DNA of 47,225 nt from Geodermatophilus sp. TF02-6 (GTDB taxonomy: Bacteria > Actinomycetota > Actinomycetes > Mycobacteriales > Geodermatophilaceae), in assembly GCF_003319115.1 (NCBI RefSeq), contig NZ_QOHF01000032.1, positions 1 through 47,225 of the forward strand, given 5' to 3'. Position 1 is the first letter of the stretch. Each line of letters opens with the position of its first letter. Positions 8,487 to 15,910 of the stretch are shown here, piece after piece. The notes below the pieces were generated by a model. The model was not told where the DNA came from. It worked only from the letters and a program-made list of their open reading frames with translations, and did no database searches. Made by a program: the position numbers and the translations under genes.

Positions 8487-8554
8487 AAGGACCCCGGTCC
8501 CCTCGTAGGGTCCCGCCGCGGGTCTCGGGACGGGGCCCGCCCTGGAGGGGGCCG
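8487..8554. repeat. Dispersed palindromic repeat, copy 2
   Basis: Begins AAGGACCCCGGTCCCCTC and ends CCCTGGAGGGGGCCG, with an internal AGGGTCCCGCCGCGGGTCTC. It fills the whole gap between two convergent genes (stops at 8480 and 8556), so it may also act as a bidirectional terminator. Confidence 0.65.
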
Positions 8555-8555
8555 G

Positions 8556-9080
8556 TCAGCCGCCGTCGCGGGCGGCGACCTCCCGCTTCCTCCGCTTGCG
8601 CTCCCGCCGCGCGGCCTCCTCGCTCTGCTCCTCGGCCAGCCGGCCCAGCTCGCTGCGGATGAAGTCGCGGGTGGCCAGCTCGCCGACGGCGACGCGGAGC
8701 GCGGCCAGCTCGCGGGCCAGGTACTCGGTGTCGGCGCGGGTGGTCGCCGCCCGGGCGCGGTCCTCCTCGGCCTGCACCCGGTCGCGGTCGGCCTGCCGGT
8801 TCTGCGCCAGCAGGATCAGCGGCGCGGCGTAGGCGGCCTGGGTGGAGAACGCCAGGTTGAGCAGGATGAACGGGTAGGGGTCCCACCGCAGCTGCACGGC
8901 GGAGACGTTGAGCAGGATCCAGACGGCCACGACCACCGTCTGGACGGCGAGGAAGCGCCCGGTGCCCAGGAAGCGGGCGATGGCCTCGGCGAAGCGACCG
9001 ACCGCGTCGGGGTCCAGCCGCAGGAAGCCGCCGAAGCCGCGCGCCCCCCGCGGGACGTCCAGGCGGCGCCCGTCAGCCAC
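8556..9080 (-). CDS. DUF1003 family membrane protein
   Basis: 174 residues. Two membrane segments (FLAVQTVVVAVWILLNVSAV and FILLNLAFSTQAAYAAPLIL) are followed by the DUF1003 signature ILLAQNRQADRDR and a long charged coiled-coil-like tail rich in Arg/Glu. The function is unknown. The GTG start at 9080 overlaps the stop of the upstream MgtE-like gene by eight bases (GTGGCTGA), so they are translationally coupled. The same pair occurs in mycobacteria (Rv1231c/Rv1232c region), which suggests a functional link to magnesium or divalent-cation sensing. Confidence 0.87.
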   Translation of the reverse strand: MADGRRLDVPRGARGFGGFLRLDPDAVGRFAEAIARFLGTGRFLAVQTVVVAVWILLNVSAVQLRWDPYPFILLNLAFSTQAAYAAPLILLAQNRQADRDRVQAEEDRARAATTRADTEYLARELAALRVAVGELATRDFIRSELGRLAEEQSEEAARRERKRRKREVAARDGG

Positions 9081-10311
9081 GGCGGCCCCGCTCGCGCCAG
9101 TCGTCGGGAAGCAGGTGGTCGAGCACGTCGTCGACGCTGACCGCGCCGACCAGCCGGCCCTGGGCGTCGACCACCGGCGCGGCGACCAGGTTGTACGTGG
9201 CGAAGTAGCGGGTCACCTCGCCCAGCGGCGCCTCCGGGCGCAGCGGCTCCAGGTCGTCGAGCACCCCGCTGACCAGGGTGGACGGCGGTTCGCGCAGCAG
9301 CCGCTGGATGTGCGCCAGACCCAGGTAGCGCCCGGTGGGGGTGGCCGACGGCGGCCGGCACACGTACACCTGGCTGGCCAGGGACGGGGTCAGCTCCGGC
9401 TCGCGCACCCGGGCCAGCGCCTCGGCGATCGTGGCGTCGGGAGCGAGGATCACCGGCTCGCTGGTCATGATGCCGCCGGCGGTGTCCTCGGAGTACTGCA
9501 GCAGCTGGCGCACCGGCTCGGCCTCGTCGGGCTCCATCAGCTCCAGCAGCCGGTTGCGGTCGACGCCCGACAGCTCGGCGAGCAGGTCGGCGGCGTCGTC
9601 GGGGTCCATCACCTCCAGCACGTCGGCCGCCCGCTTCTCGTCCAGCGTGCCCAGGATGGTGATCTGGTCGCCCTCGGGCAGCTCGCCGAGCACGTCGGCC
9701 AGCCGCTCGTCGTCCAGCGCCTCGGCCACCTCGTGCCGCCGCTTGATCGGCAGGTCTTGCAGGGCGTGGGCGAGGTCGGCGGCGTTGAGCTCCCGGTAGG
9801 TGGCGATCAGCGTCTCGGCGCCCTGCCCGGTCTGGGGGAGGGCCAGCCCGGTCACCTCGTCCCAGCCCAGCTGGTGCAGCTGACCCCGGCGGCCCAGCCG
9901 GCCCGGCTCCTGGACGGCCAGCTTGGACAGCACCCAGTCGCCGGTGCGGGTCTGCTCCATGCCGGCGTCGACCACCGTCGCCGTCCTGCCGGACTCGGTG
10001 ATCCGCACCGTGCGGTCCAGCAGCTCACCGAGCACGAGGGTCTCCCCGCGCCGCTGCTCGAACCGCTTGAGGTTCAGCGTGCCCGACCCGAGCACCACCG
10101 CGCCCGGGTCGACGGCGGTGACCCGGCCCATCGGCACGAAGATGCGGCGGCGGGCCACCACCTCGACGACCAGGCCGAGCACGCGGGGGGCGGCGGTGCC
10201 CACGCGCAGGGCCACGACGACGTCGCGGACCCGGCCCACGCGGTCGCCGTTGGGGTCGAAGACGGGTAACCCGGCCAGGCGGGAGACGTAGGCCCTGGTC
10301 ACGGTGGTCAC
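9073..10311 (-). CDS. MgtE N-terminal/CBS domain protein with PRC-barrel-like N-terminus
   Basis: 412 residues and no membrane segment. A PRC-barrel-like start (RLAGLPVFDPNGDRVGRVRD) covers about residues 5-75 with a second similar module to about 160. It is followed by an MgtE-N helical repeat region (LPIKRRHEVAEALDDERLAD, MDPDDAADLLAEL, about 185-285) and two CBS motifs (GGIMTSEPVILAP; a second ending GAVSVDDVLDHLLP). It is the soluble, Mg-sensing half of MgtE without the channel, so it is a regulator rather than a transporter. GTG 10311 has GAGGAGG seven bases upstream. Confidence 0.87.
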   Translation of the reverse strand: MTTVTRAYVSRLAGLPVFDPNGDRVGRVRDVVVALRVGTAAPRVLGLVVEVVARRRIFVPMGRVTAVDPGAVVLGSGTLNLKRFEQRRGETLVLGELLDRTVRITESGRTATVVDAGMEQTRTGDWVLSKLAVQEPGRLGRRGQLHQLGWDEVTGLALPQTGQGAETLIATYRELNAADLAHALQDLPIKRRHEVAEALDDERLADVLGELPEGDQITILGTLDEKRAADVLEVMDPDDAADLLAELSGVDRNRLLELMEPDEAEPVRQLLQYSEDTAGGIMTSEPVILAPDATIAEALARVREPELTPSLASQVYVCRPPSATPTGRYLGLAHIQRLLREPPSTLVSGVLDDLEPLRPEAPLGEVTRYFATYNLVAAPVVDAQGRLVGAVSVDDVLDHLLPDDWRERGRRG

Positions 10312-10437
10312 GCCAACCTCCTCGCCGTCCTCCGCACGCGGGAGGTGCTCCCCACTCGTCGACCCCGCGCCCGGGGGTGCCGGGCCCGGGCGTGACCTCG
10401 CGGGCTCGGTCACGGTCGCTGAGGCTACCGTCGGCAC

Positions 10438-11310
10438 GTGCCGTCCCCCGGAGCAGAGCTGGACTACGAGGTCGTCGACGTGTTCGCGCCGCGGGCCTTC
10501 GCCGGCAACCCGCTGGCCGTGGTGTTCGACGCCGACGACCTGACCACCGCGCAGTGCCAGGCGCTGGCCGACGAGTTCCACCTCTCGGAGACGTCGTTCC
10601 TGTGCGCCCCGCAGGCCGAGGACGCCGACTACCGGGTGCGGATCTTCACCCCCTACGCCGAGCTGCCCTTCGCCGGGCACCCGAGCGTCGGGGCGGCGCA
10701 CACCCTGGTCCGCACGGGACGGCTCGCCGCGGGCACGGTGCGCCAGGAGTGCGGCGTGGGCGTCCTCGACCTGGTGGTCGACGAGGAGGGTGCGACGCTC
10801 TCCGGCGGTCAGCCCACCCTCGAGGACGGCCCCGAGCCGGGCGCGCTGGCCGAGGCGGTGGGGCTCTCGGCCGCCGACGCCGTCGGGGTCCCCGCGCACG
10901 TCGCCGGCTGCGGGTTGCCGTTCGCCTTCCTGGCCGTGCGCCGCGAGGTCGTCGACGACGCCACGCCCATCCCGGCCCTGCTCGGGCGGCTCGGCGTCGG
11001 GGAGGGCGTGTCGGTGCTGGCCTGGGACGCCGCGACCTCCACCGCCTCCGCGCGGGCCTTCGCCCGCGACCTCGCCTGGGGTGAGGACCCCGCGACCGGC
11101 TCGGCGGCCCTCGGCGCCGGCGTCTGGCTGGTGGCGGCGGGGCTGCTCGCCCCGGACGGGACGTCGTCCTACGTGGTCGGGCAGGGCGAGGCGCGGGGCC
11201 GCCCCTCGGTGCTCTCCTGCACCGTCACCGCCTCGGGTGGGCGTGCGGTCGCCGCCACCGTGCAGGGCGCGGTGGTGCCGGTCGCGCGGGGCCGGATCCG
11301 GGTGCCGTGA
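10438..11310 (+). CDS. PhzF family isomerase/epimerase
   Basis: 290 residues with the PhzF fold signatures: VVDVFAPRAFAGNPLAVVFD at the N-terminus, LSETSFLC (the catalytic Glu motif is E in SET), RIFTPYAELPFAGHPSVGAA and WGEDPATGSAALGAG. Members catalyse hydrogen shifts or epimerisation of small metabolites; a PhzF role in phenazine making is not implied because no other phz gene is nearby. The GTG start at 10438 has TACCGT eight bases before it and no ribosome site, suggesting a leaderless start. It is divergent from the MgtE-like gene. Confidence 0.9.
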   Translation: MPSPGAELDYEVVDVFAPRAFAGNPLAVVFDADDLTTAQCQALADEFHLSETSFLCAPQAEDADYRVRIFTPYAELPFAGHPSVGAAHTLVRTGRLAAGTVRQECGVGVLDLVVDEEGATLSGGQPTLEDGPEPGALAEAVGLSAADAVGVPAHVAGCGLPFAFLAVRREVVDDATPIPALLGRLGVGEGVSVLAWDAATSTASARAFARDLAWGEDPATGSAALGAGVWLVAAGLLAPDGTSSYVVGQGEARGRPSVLSCTVTASGGRAVAATVQGAVVPVARGRIRVP

Positions 11311-11320
11311 TTTGAAGTCA

Positions 11321-11437
11321 AAGGACCCCCCTGCCCCCCGTGAAGGACCCCCCTGCCCCCCACCGCTCGCAGGCTCGCGGCGGGCCCCTGCAGGGGGGCC
11401 GATCGAGGCTCGCGGCGGGCCCCTGCACGGGGGCCGC
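11321..11437. repeat. Dispersed palindromic repeat, copy 3 (compound)
   Basis: Opens with a partial unit AAGGACCCCCCTGCCCCC and repeats it at 11343 as the start of a full unit. The centre is CGCTCGCAGGCTCGCGGCGGG, then CCCCTGCAGGGGGGCC. A second right half (GAGGCTCGCGGCGGGCCCCT) follows to 11437. It looks like a unit with nested duplications, and it abuts the EamA gene. Confidence 0.7.
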
Positions 11438-11491
11438 GGGGCCGCCGGCGCCTGGGCGGTCCACCGGCCCGGCAGCCGGGACGTCGCGATC

Positions 11492-12352
11492 ATGGCGGTC
11501 GCGGTCGTCGGCATCTCGCTGTCGGCGCCGCTGACCACGATGCTGACCGCGCCGGTGCTGGCGCTGGCGTTCTGGCGCAACGTCGGTGGGACGGCGGCGC
11601 TGCTCCCGGTGCTGCTGCTGCGCGAGCGGCCGACCCTGGCCGGCCTGCGGCCCCGCGACCTGGGCACCTCGGCGGTGGCCGGGCTGTTCCTCGCCGCCCA
11701 CTTCGCCGCCTGGCTGCCCAGCCTGTCGATGACGACGGTCGCTGCCTCCACGGCGCTGGTCACCACCACCCCCGTCTGGACGGCGCTGGCCGCCCGGGTC
11801 AGCGGCGTGCGGCTGCCGGCGGCGATCTGGTGGGGGCTGGTCCTCGCGGTGCTCGGCGTCGCGCTGATCGCCGGGGTGGACGTCACCGTCAGCCTGCGGG
11901 CGCTGGCCGGCGACGGGCTGGCGCTGCTCGGCGCGATCTGCGCCGCGGGCTACGTGCTCGCCGGCGCGCGGGCGCGGCAGCGGCTGTCCACGTCGGCCTA
12001 CGCGGTGGTCTGCTACTCGGTGTGCGCGGCCGTGGTCGCCGTCTCGGCGGCCGTGGTCGACGTCCCGCTGGCCGGCTTCGCCGCGCGCGACTGGCTGCTG
12101 ATCGCGGCCATCACCGGCTGCGCCCAGCTGCTCGGGCACACGCTGCTCAACCTGCTGCTCTCCTCGGTCGGCCCGACGGTGGTCAGCCTGGTCGTGCTGC
12201 TCGAGGTGCCCGGCGCGCTGGTGTTCGCGCTGGTGCTGCTGGGCCAGGTGCCGCCGCTGCTCGCCCTGCCCGGGGTCGCGCTGGTCGTCGCCGGGGTCGC
12301 CCTGGTGGTCCGGGCCAGCCGACCGGCGACCCTGGCCGAGCCCGCCACCTGA
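11492..12352 (+). CDS. EamA/DMT family transporter
   Basis: 286 residues from ATG 11492, with ten hydrophobic segments in the two-EamA-domain pattern of drug/metabolite transporters: AVAVVGISLSAPLTTMLTAP, VWTALAARVSGVRLP, GLVLAVLGVALIAGV, then a second half ending ALPGVALVVAGVALVVRASR. The substrate is unknown. No ribosome site precedes ATG 11492, and homologues usually have 10-20 more residues before this point. The in-frame upstream sequence contains no ATG or GTG and soon enters the palindromic repeat. The N-terminus may have been trimmed by repeat insertion. Confidence 0.8.
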   Translation: MAVAVVGISLSAPLTTMLTAPVLALAFWRNVGGTAALLPVLLLRERPTLAGLRPRDLGTSAVAGLFLAAHFAAWLPSLSMTTVAASTALVTTTPVWTALAARVSGVRLPAAIWWGLVLAVLGVALIAGVDVTVSLRALAGDGLALLGAICAAGYVLAGARARQRLSTSAYAVVCYSVCAAVVAVSAAVVDVPLAGFAARDWLLIAAITGCAQLLGHTLLNLLLSSVGPTVVSLVVLLEVPGALVFALVLLGQVPPLLALPGVALVVAGVALVVRASRPATLAEPAT

Positions 12353-12358
12353 GGTCCC

Positions 12359-12457
12359 CGCCGTCGCCCGAGCCGGTCATCGTCGCCGTCGCCCGAGCTG
12401 ATCATCGTCGTGCGGCTGCCGGCGTCGGCGTGCCGGGTCGCCACCCGCCGATGATCA
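12359..12457. repeat. 25-bp tandem duplication followed by a GATCAT-ended hairpin
   Basis: CGCCGTCGCCCGAGC plus (CGG/TGA)TCATCGT occurs twice in tandem at 12359-12383 and 12384-12408 with two mismatches. TGATCATCG (12399-12407) is the complement of CGATGATCA (12449-12457). The GATCAT ends resemble the hairpins at 39707 and 45273. No gene lies in this gap. Confidence 0.6.
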
Positions 12458-12532
12458 ACGCCAGTGGGCGGGGCCGGACGCGCCGTCGCTACCCTCCGGG
12501 AGCCGAAGACCGTCGTCCCGAGGAGAGGCACC

Positions 12533-13483
12533 GTGGCCGAGCTCCGATCCCGCCGTTCCAACCTCGCCGTCCCGGGCAGCAACCCCCGTTTCCTGGAGAA
12601 GGCCAAGGGGCTGGACGCCGACCAGGTCTTCCTCGACCTGGAGGACGCCTGCGCGCCGCTGGCCAAGCCCGGGGCGCGGAAGAACATCGTCGCGGCGCTC
12701 ACCGAGGGCGGCTGGGGCGACAAGATCCGCACCGTGCGGGTCAACGACTGGACGACGCAGTGGACCTACACCGACGTCATCGAGGTCGTCGAGGGCGCCG
12801 GCGCCGACCTCGACTGCATCATGCTGCCCAAGGTCGCCGACGCAGCCCAGGTCGAAGCGCTGGACCTGCTGCTCACCCAGATCGAGAAGGCCACCGGCCT
12901 GGAGGTGGGCCGGATCGGCATCGAGGCGCAGATCGAGACCGCGCAGGGCCTGATCAACGTCAACGACATCGCGTTCGCCAGCCCGCGGATCGAGACGATC
13001 ATCTTCGGCCCGGCCGACTTCATGGCCAGCATCAACATGAAGTCGCTCGTCGTCGGCGCCCTGCACCCGGACTACCCGGGCGATCCGTTCCACCACATCC
13101 TGATGACCATCCTCATGGCCGCCCGCGCCCGCGGCGTGCAGGCCATCGACGGCCCGTTCCTGCAGGTCCGCGACGTCGACGCCTTCCGCGAGGTGGCCCG
13201 GCGCTCGGCCGTGCTCGGCTTCGACGGCAAGTGGGTGCTGCACCCAGGCCAGATCGATGCGGCCAACGAGATCTACGCGCCGTCGCAGGCCGACTACGAC
13301 CACGCCGAGCTGATCCTCGACGCCTACGACTGGTACACCTCCGAGGCCGGCGGCAGGAAGGGCTCGGCGATGCTGGGCGAGGAGATGATCGACGAGGCCA
13401 GCCGGAAGATGGCGCTGGTCATCGCGGGCAAGGGCCGCGCGGCCGGCATGCAGCGGACCTCGTCGTTCACCCCGCCGGAGTAG
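12533..13483 (+). CDS. HpcH/HpaI-citrate lyase family CoA-ester lyase
   Basis: 316 residues of the CitE/malyl-CoA lyase fold. Landmarks are NLAVPGSNPRFLEKAKGLDA, VFLDLEDACAP (metal-site acidic residues), IMLPKV, IEAQIETAQGLIN (metal-binding Glu), FGPADFMASI, and the C-terminal GFDGKWVLHPGQIDAAN. Length and motifs fit malyl-CoA or beta-methylmalyl-CoA lyases more than stand-alone CitE. GTG 12533 has GAGGAGAG five bases upstream. An acyl-CoA dehydrogenase follows 295 bases downstream, suggesting shared CoA-thioester metabolism, but no other ethylmalonyl-CoA pathway gene is present here. Confidence 0.87.
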   Translation: MAELRSRRSNLAVPGSNPRFLEKAKGLDADQVFLDLEDACAPLAKPGARKNIVAALTEGGWGDKIRTVRVNDWTTQWTYTDVIEVVEGAGADLDCIMLPKVADAAQVEALDLLLTQIEKATGLEVGRIGIEAQIETAQGLINVNDIAFASPRIETIIFGPADFMASINMKSLVVGALHPDYPGDPFHHILMTILMAARARGVQAIDGPFLQVRDVDAFREVARRSAVLGFDGKWVLHPGQIDAANEIYAPSQADYDHAELILDAYDWYTSEAGGRKGSAMLGEEMIDEASRKMALVIAGKGRAAGMQRTSSFTPPE

Positions 13484-13485
13484 GA

Positions 13486-13616
13486 GGACCCGGCCCCTTG
13501 TACGGCCCCGTCCAGGGTACCGCCCTGAGCTTGCGAAGGGTGGGGAGGACGGGGTCCTTCCACGGTGGTGGGCAGGGGGTCCTTCTGCGGTGGGGGGCAA
13601 GGGGGTCCTTGCTCCA
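13486..13616. repeat. Dispersed palindromic repeat, copy 4 (compound)
   Basis: Begins GAGGACCCGGCCCCTTG directly after the CoA lyase stop, with GAGCTTGCGAAGGGTGGGGA at the centre. Three successive right ends then read GGGGTCCTTCC, GGGGGTCCTTC and GGGGGTCCTTG (to 13616). Multiple right halves suggest repeated insertion or slippage. The rest of the 295-base gap (13617-13778) shows only a possible promoter (CATACT, 13734-13739). Confidence 0.7.
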
Positions 13617-13778
13617 CCCCTCGCGCGCACGGGGACGCCCCGGACGGGGCCGCACCCGGACGACGCCGGTCGCGGGACCTGGACGTCGGCCGGGGTGAGC
13701 AGCGCCACCGCGGACGGTCGACGGCGGTGGCCCATACTCACCGGTAACCGGACACCGGAGTCCCCGAGGAGCGACGCC

Positions 13779-14978
13779 ATGCCCCGCCTGGCCCAGACCG
13801 CCGACCTGACCGACGTCCAGCGCGAGATCCTGGCGACGGTGCGGACGTTCGTCCACAAGGAGATCATCCCGCACGCCCAGGCCCTCGAGCACGGCGACGT
13901 CTACCCGGCCGAGATCGTCGAGGGCCTCAAGGAACTGGGCATCTTCGGGCTGACCATCCCCGAGCAGTTCGGCGGGCTGGGGGAGTCGCTGTTGACCTAC
14001 GCGCTGGCGGTCGAGGAGATCGCCCGCGGCTGGATGAGCGTCTCCGGCGTCATCAACACCCACTTCATCGTCGCCCACATGGTCGTCCACCACGGCACGC
14101 CCGAGCAGCAGCAGCGCCTCCTGCCGCGGATGGCCACCGGCGAGGTGCGCGGCGCGTTCTCCATGTCCGAGCCGGGGCTGGGCTCGGACGTGGCCGCCAT
14201 CCGCACCCGGGCCACCCGGACCGACGGCGGCGACTACGTCATCGACGGGCAGAAGATGTGGCTGACCAACGGCGGGTCCTCCACGCTGGTCGCCGCGCTG
14301 GTGCGCACCGACGAGGGCGCCGAGAAGCCGCACCGGAACCTGACCTGCTTCCTCGTCGAGAAGCCCGCCGGCTTCGGCCAGGTGCTGCCCGGGCTGACCA
14401 TCCCCGGCAAGATCGACAAGATGGGGTACAAGGGCGTGGACACCACCGAGCTGGTGTTCGACGGCTTCCGCATCGGCGCCGAGCAGGTCCTCGGCGGGAC
14501 GCCGGGCCGCGGGTTCGCCCAGATGATGGACGGCGTCGAGGTGGGCCGGGTCAACGTCGCCGCCCGCGCCTGTGGCATCTCCCTGCGGGCCTTCGAGCTC
14601 GCGGTGGCCTACGCCCAGCAGCGGGAGACCTTCGGCAAGCCGATCGCCGCCCACCAGGCGATCGCGTTCCAGCTCGCCGAGATGGCCACCAAGGTGGAGG
14701 CGGCCCACCTGATGATGGTCAACGCCGCCCGGCTCAAGGACGCAGGTGCGCGCAACGACGTCGAGGCCGGCATGGCCAAGCTGCTGGCCAGCGAGTACTG
14801 CGCCGAGGTCACCACCCAGGCCTTCCGCATCCACGGCGGCTACGGCTACTCCAAGGAGTACGAGATCGAGCGGCTGATGCGCGAGGCGCCGTTCCTGCTC
14901 ATCGGCGAGGGCACCAGCGAGATCCAGAAGACGATCATCAGCCGGGGCCTGCTCGAGGCGTACGCGATCGAGCGCTGA
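13779..14978 (+). CDS. Acyl-CoA dehydrogenase
   Basis: 399 residues with the full ACAD architecture. The N-terminal helical domain (LTDVQREILATVRTFVHKEI) is followed by a beta domain with the FAD motif GAFSMSEPGLGSDVAAIRT and KMWLTNGGSS, and a C-terminal helical domain with RIHGGYGYSKEYEIERLMRE. The catalytic base is Glu377 in LIGEGTSEIQ. ATG 13779 has GAGGAG eight bases upstream. It converts an acyl-CoA to the 2-enoyl-CoA using FAD; chain specificity is not evident. Pairing with the upstream CoA lyase could point to methylsuccinyl-CoA-type chemistry, but its length (399) is shorter than classical methylsuccinyl-CoA dehydrogenases. Confidence 0.92.
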   Translation: MPRLAQTADLTDVQREILATVRTFVHKEIIPHAQALEHGDVYPAEIVEGLKELGIFGLTIPEQFGGLGESLLTYALAVEEIARGWMSVSGVINTHFIVAHMVVHHGTPEQQQRLLPRMATGEVRGAFSMSEPGLGSDVAAIRTRATRTDGGDYVIDGQKMWLTNGGSSTLVAALVRTDEGAEKPHRNLTCFLVEKPAGFGQVLPGLTIPGKIDKMGYKGVDTTELVFDGFRIGAEQVLGGTPGRGFAQMMDGVEVGRVNVAARACGISLRAFELAVAYAQQRETFGKPIAAHQAIAFQLAEMATKVEAAHLMMVNAARLKDAGARNDVEAGMAKLLASEYCAEVTTQAFRIHGGYGYSKEYEIERLMREAPFLLIGEGTSEIQKTIISRGLLEAYAIER

Positions 14979-14980
14979 AA

Positions 14981-15043
14981 AAGGACCCCCTTGCCGGGTC
15001 CCGCCGCTCGCACGCTCGCGGCGGGACCCGGCAAGGGGGCCGA
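14981..15043. repeat. Dispersed palindromic repeat, copy 5: perfect 21-bp hairpin between convergent genes
   Basis: Arms 14986-15006 and 15019-15039 are exact complements over 21 bases (CCCCCTTGCCGGGTCCCGCCG and its complement), with a 12-base loop CTCGCACGCTCG. AAGGA precedes the left arm and the right side ends GGGGCCG. It is the least diverged copy and occupies almost all of the space between the acyl-CoA dehydrogenase and the DUF4230 gene, so it is a likely bidirectional terminator. Confidence 0.85.
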
Positions 15044-15044
15044 T

Positions 15045-15749
15045 TCAGCCGGCGCTGCCGGGGGACTCCTCGAACCGGACCTCGACCTCGTCGACGCCGA
15101 GGGACTGCGCCAGCGTGGTCAGCATCGCCCGGGTGTTGCCCTCCGCGCGGTCGGCCAGGTCGCTCCCGGCCGCGGCGGCGGCCAGCCGGCGCTCGGCCAG
15201 CGCGGTGAGCTCGGCGTCGTCGGCCGCGGGGTCCTCGCCCAGCGCGTCCCCGACCCGGTCGACCAGCCCGCGGTCCCGGTCGAGGACCCGGCTCTCGGCG
15301 GGGTCGATCCGCACCTCGTCGATGCGCGGGGCCGGCAGGGTGATGACCGCCGAGCCGCCGTCCGCGGAGAGGGCGACCCGCCCGGCGTCCAGGCCGGTGA
15401 AGTCGACGTAGGCGTCAGCGGTGCCGGTGGCCAGGTAGCTGACCCGCTCGCCGCTGATCGCCGCGGGGACGTAGGGGGTGTCGACCTCCCGGTCGACCAC
15501 GACCTGGAAGGTCCCGGTGGCGGCGTGGTACTCGTGCAGGTCGTCGAGGGCGAGCAGCAGCGGGGTCGTGCTGCGGTCGACGACCTGCGGCTCGAGGGGG
15601 TCGCCGGGCAGCCAGTCGCGCACCTGGGCCGCCACCGGGACCAGCACGGCCAGGCCCACCCCCGCGGCGACCAGCCGGCGCGGCGGGCGGCGCCTGCGGC
15701 GGGCGGTCGGCTCGACCGACGACGGGCGGTGCTGCGGCAGCGTGGGCAT
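15045..15749 (-). CDS. DUF4230 domain-containing membrane-anchored protein
   Basis: 234 residues. An Arg-rich N-terminus (ARRRRRPPRRL) and one membrane segment (LVAAGVGLAVLVPVAAQVRDW, about residues 25-45) precede an extracytoplasmic domain matching DUF4230: LLLALDDLHEYHAATGTFQV, VSYLATGTADAYVDFTGLDA, VITLPAPRIDEVRIDP, and a C-terminal helical part ending VEVRFEES. The function is unknown. ATG 15749 is the first start that leaves the membrane anchor intact. It is transcribed in the same direction as the glycosyltransferase operon but separated from it by a strong hairpin. Confidence 0.8.
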   Translation of the reverse strand: MPTLPQHRPSSVEPTARRRRRPPRRLVAAGVGLAVLVPVAAQVRDWLPGDPLEPQVVDRSTTPLLLALDDLHEYHAATGTFQVVVDREVDTPYVPAAISGERVSYLATGTADAYVDFTGLDAGRVALSADGGSAVITLPAPRIDEVRIDPAESRVLDRDRGLVDRVGDALGEDPAADDAELTALAERRLAAAAAGSDLADRAEGNTRAMLTTLAQSLGVDEVEVRFEESPGSAG

Positions 15750-15860
15750 GCGCGACCTCTCGCGAGCGGCGGGCCGGAGGTGCCCCGTGCAGCGACGGGC
15801 CCGCCGTGCGCATTCCCGCGGGCCGGCGTGTCGGGGGCCAGACCCGTGCCTCCTCGTGGA

Positions 15861-15899
15861 ACCTGCGTCCCCGGGTGCCCGGTATCCGGGGACGCAGGT
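15861..15899 (-). terminator. Hairpin terminator after the glycosyltransferase operon
   Basis: ACCTGCGTCCCCGG (15861-15874) and its exact complement (15886-15899) form a 14-bp stem with an 11-base loop, 12 bases past the stop of the membrane glycosyltransferase. No T-run follows, as is common in high-GC actinobacteria. Confidence 0.7.
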
Positions 15900-15910
15900 C
15901 CGGTGGGGGC

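Noticed and set aside
10438..11310. Phenazine biosynthesis locus suggested by the PhzF-like protein
   Set aside because: No other phz genes are near and PhzF-fold proteins are widespread in primary metabolism.
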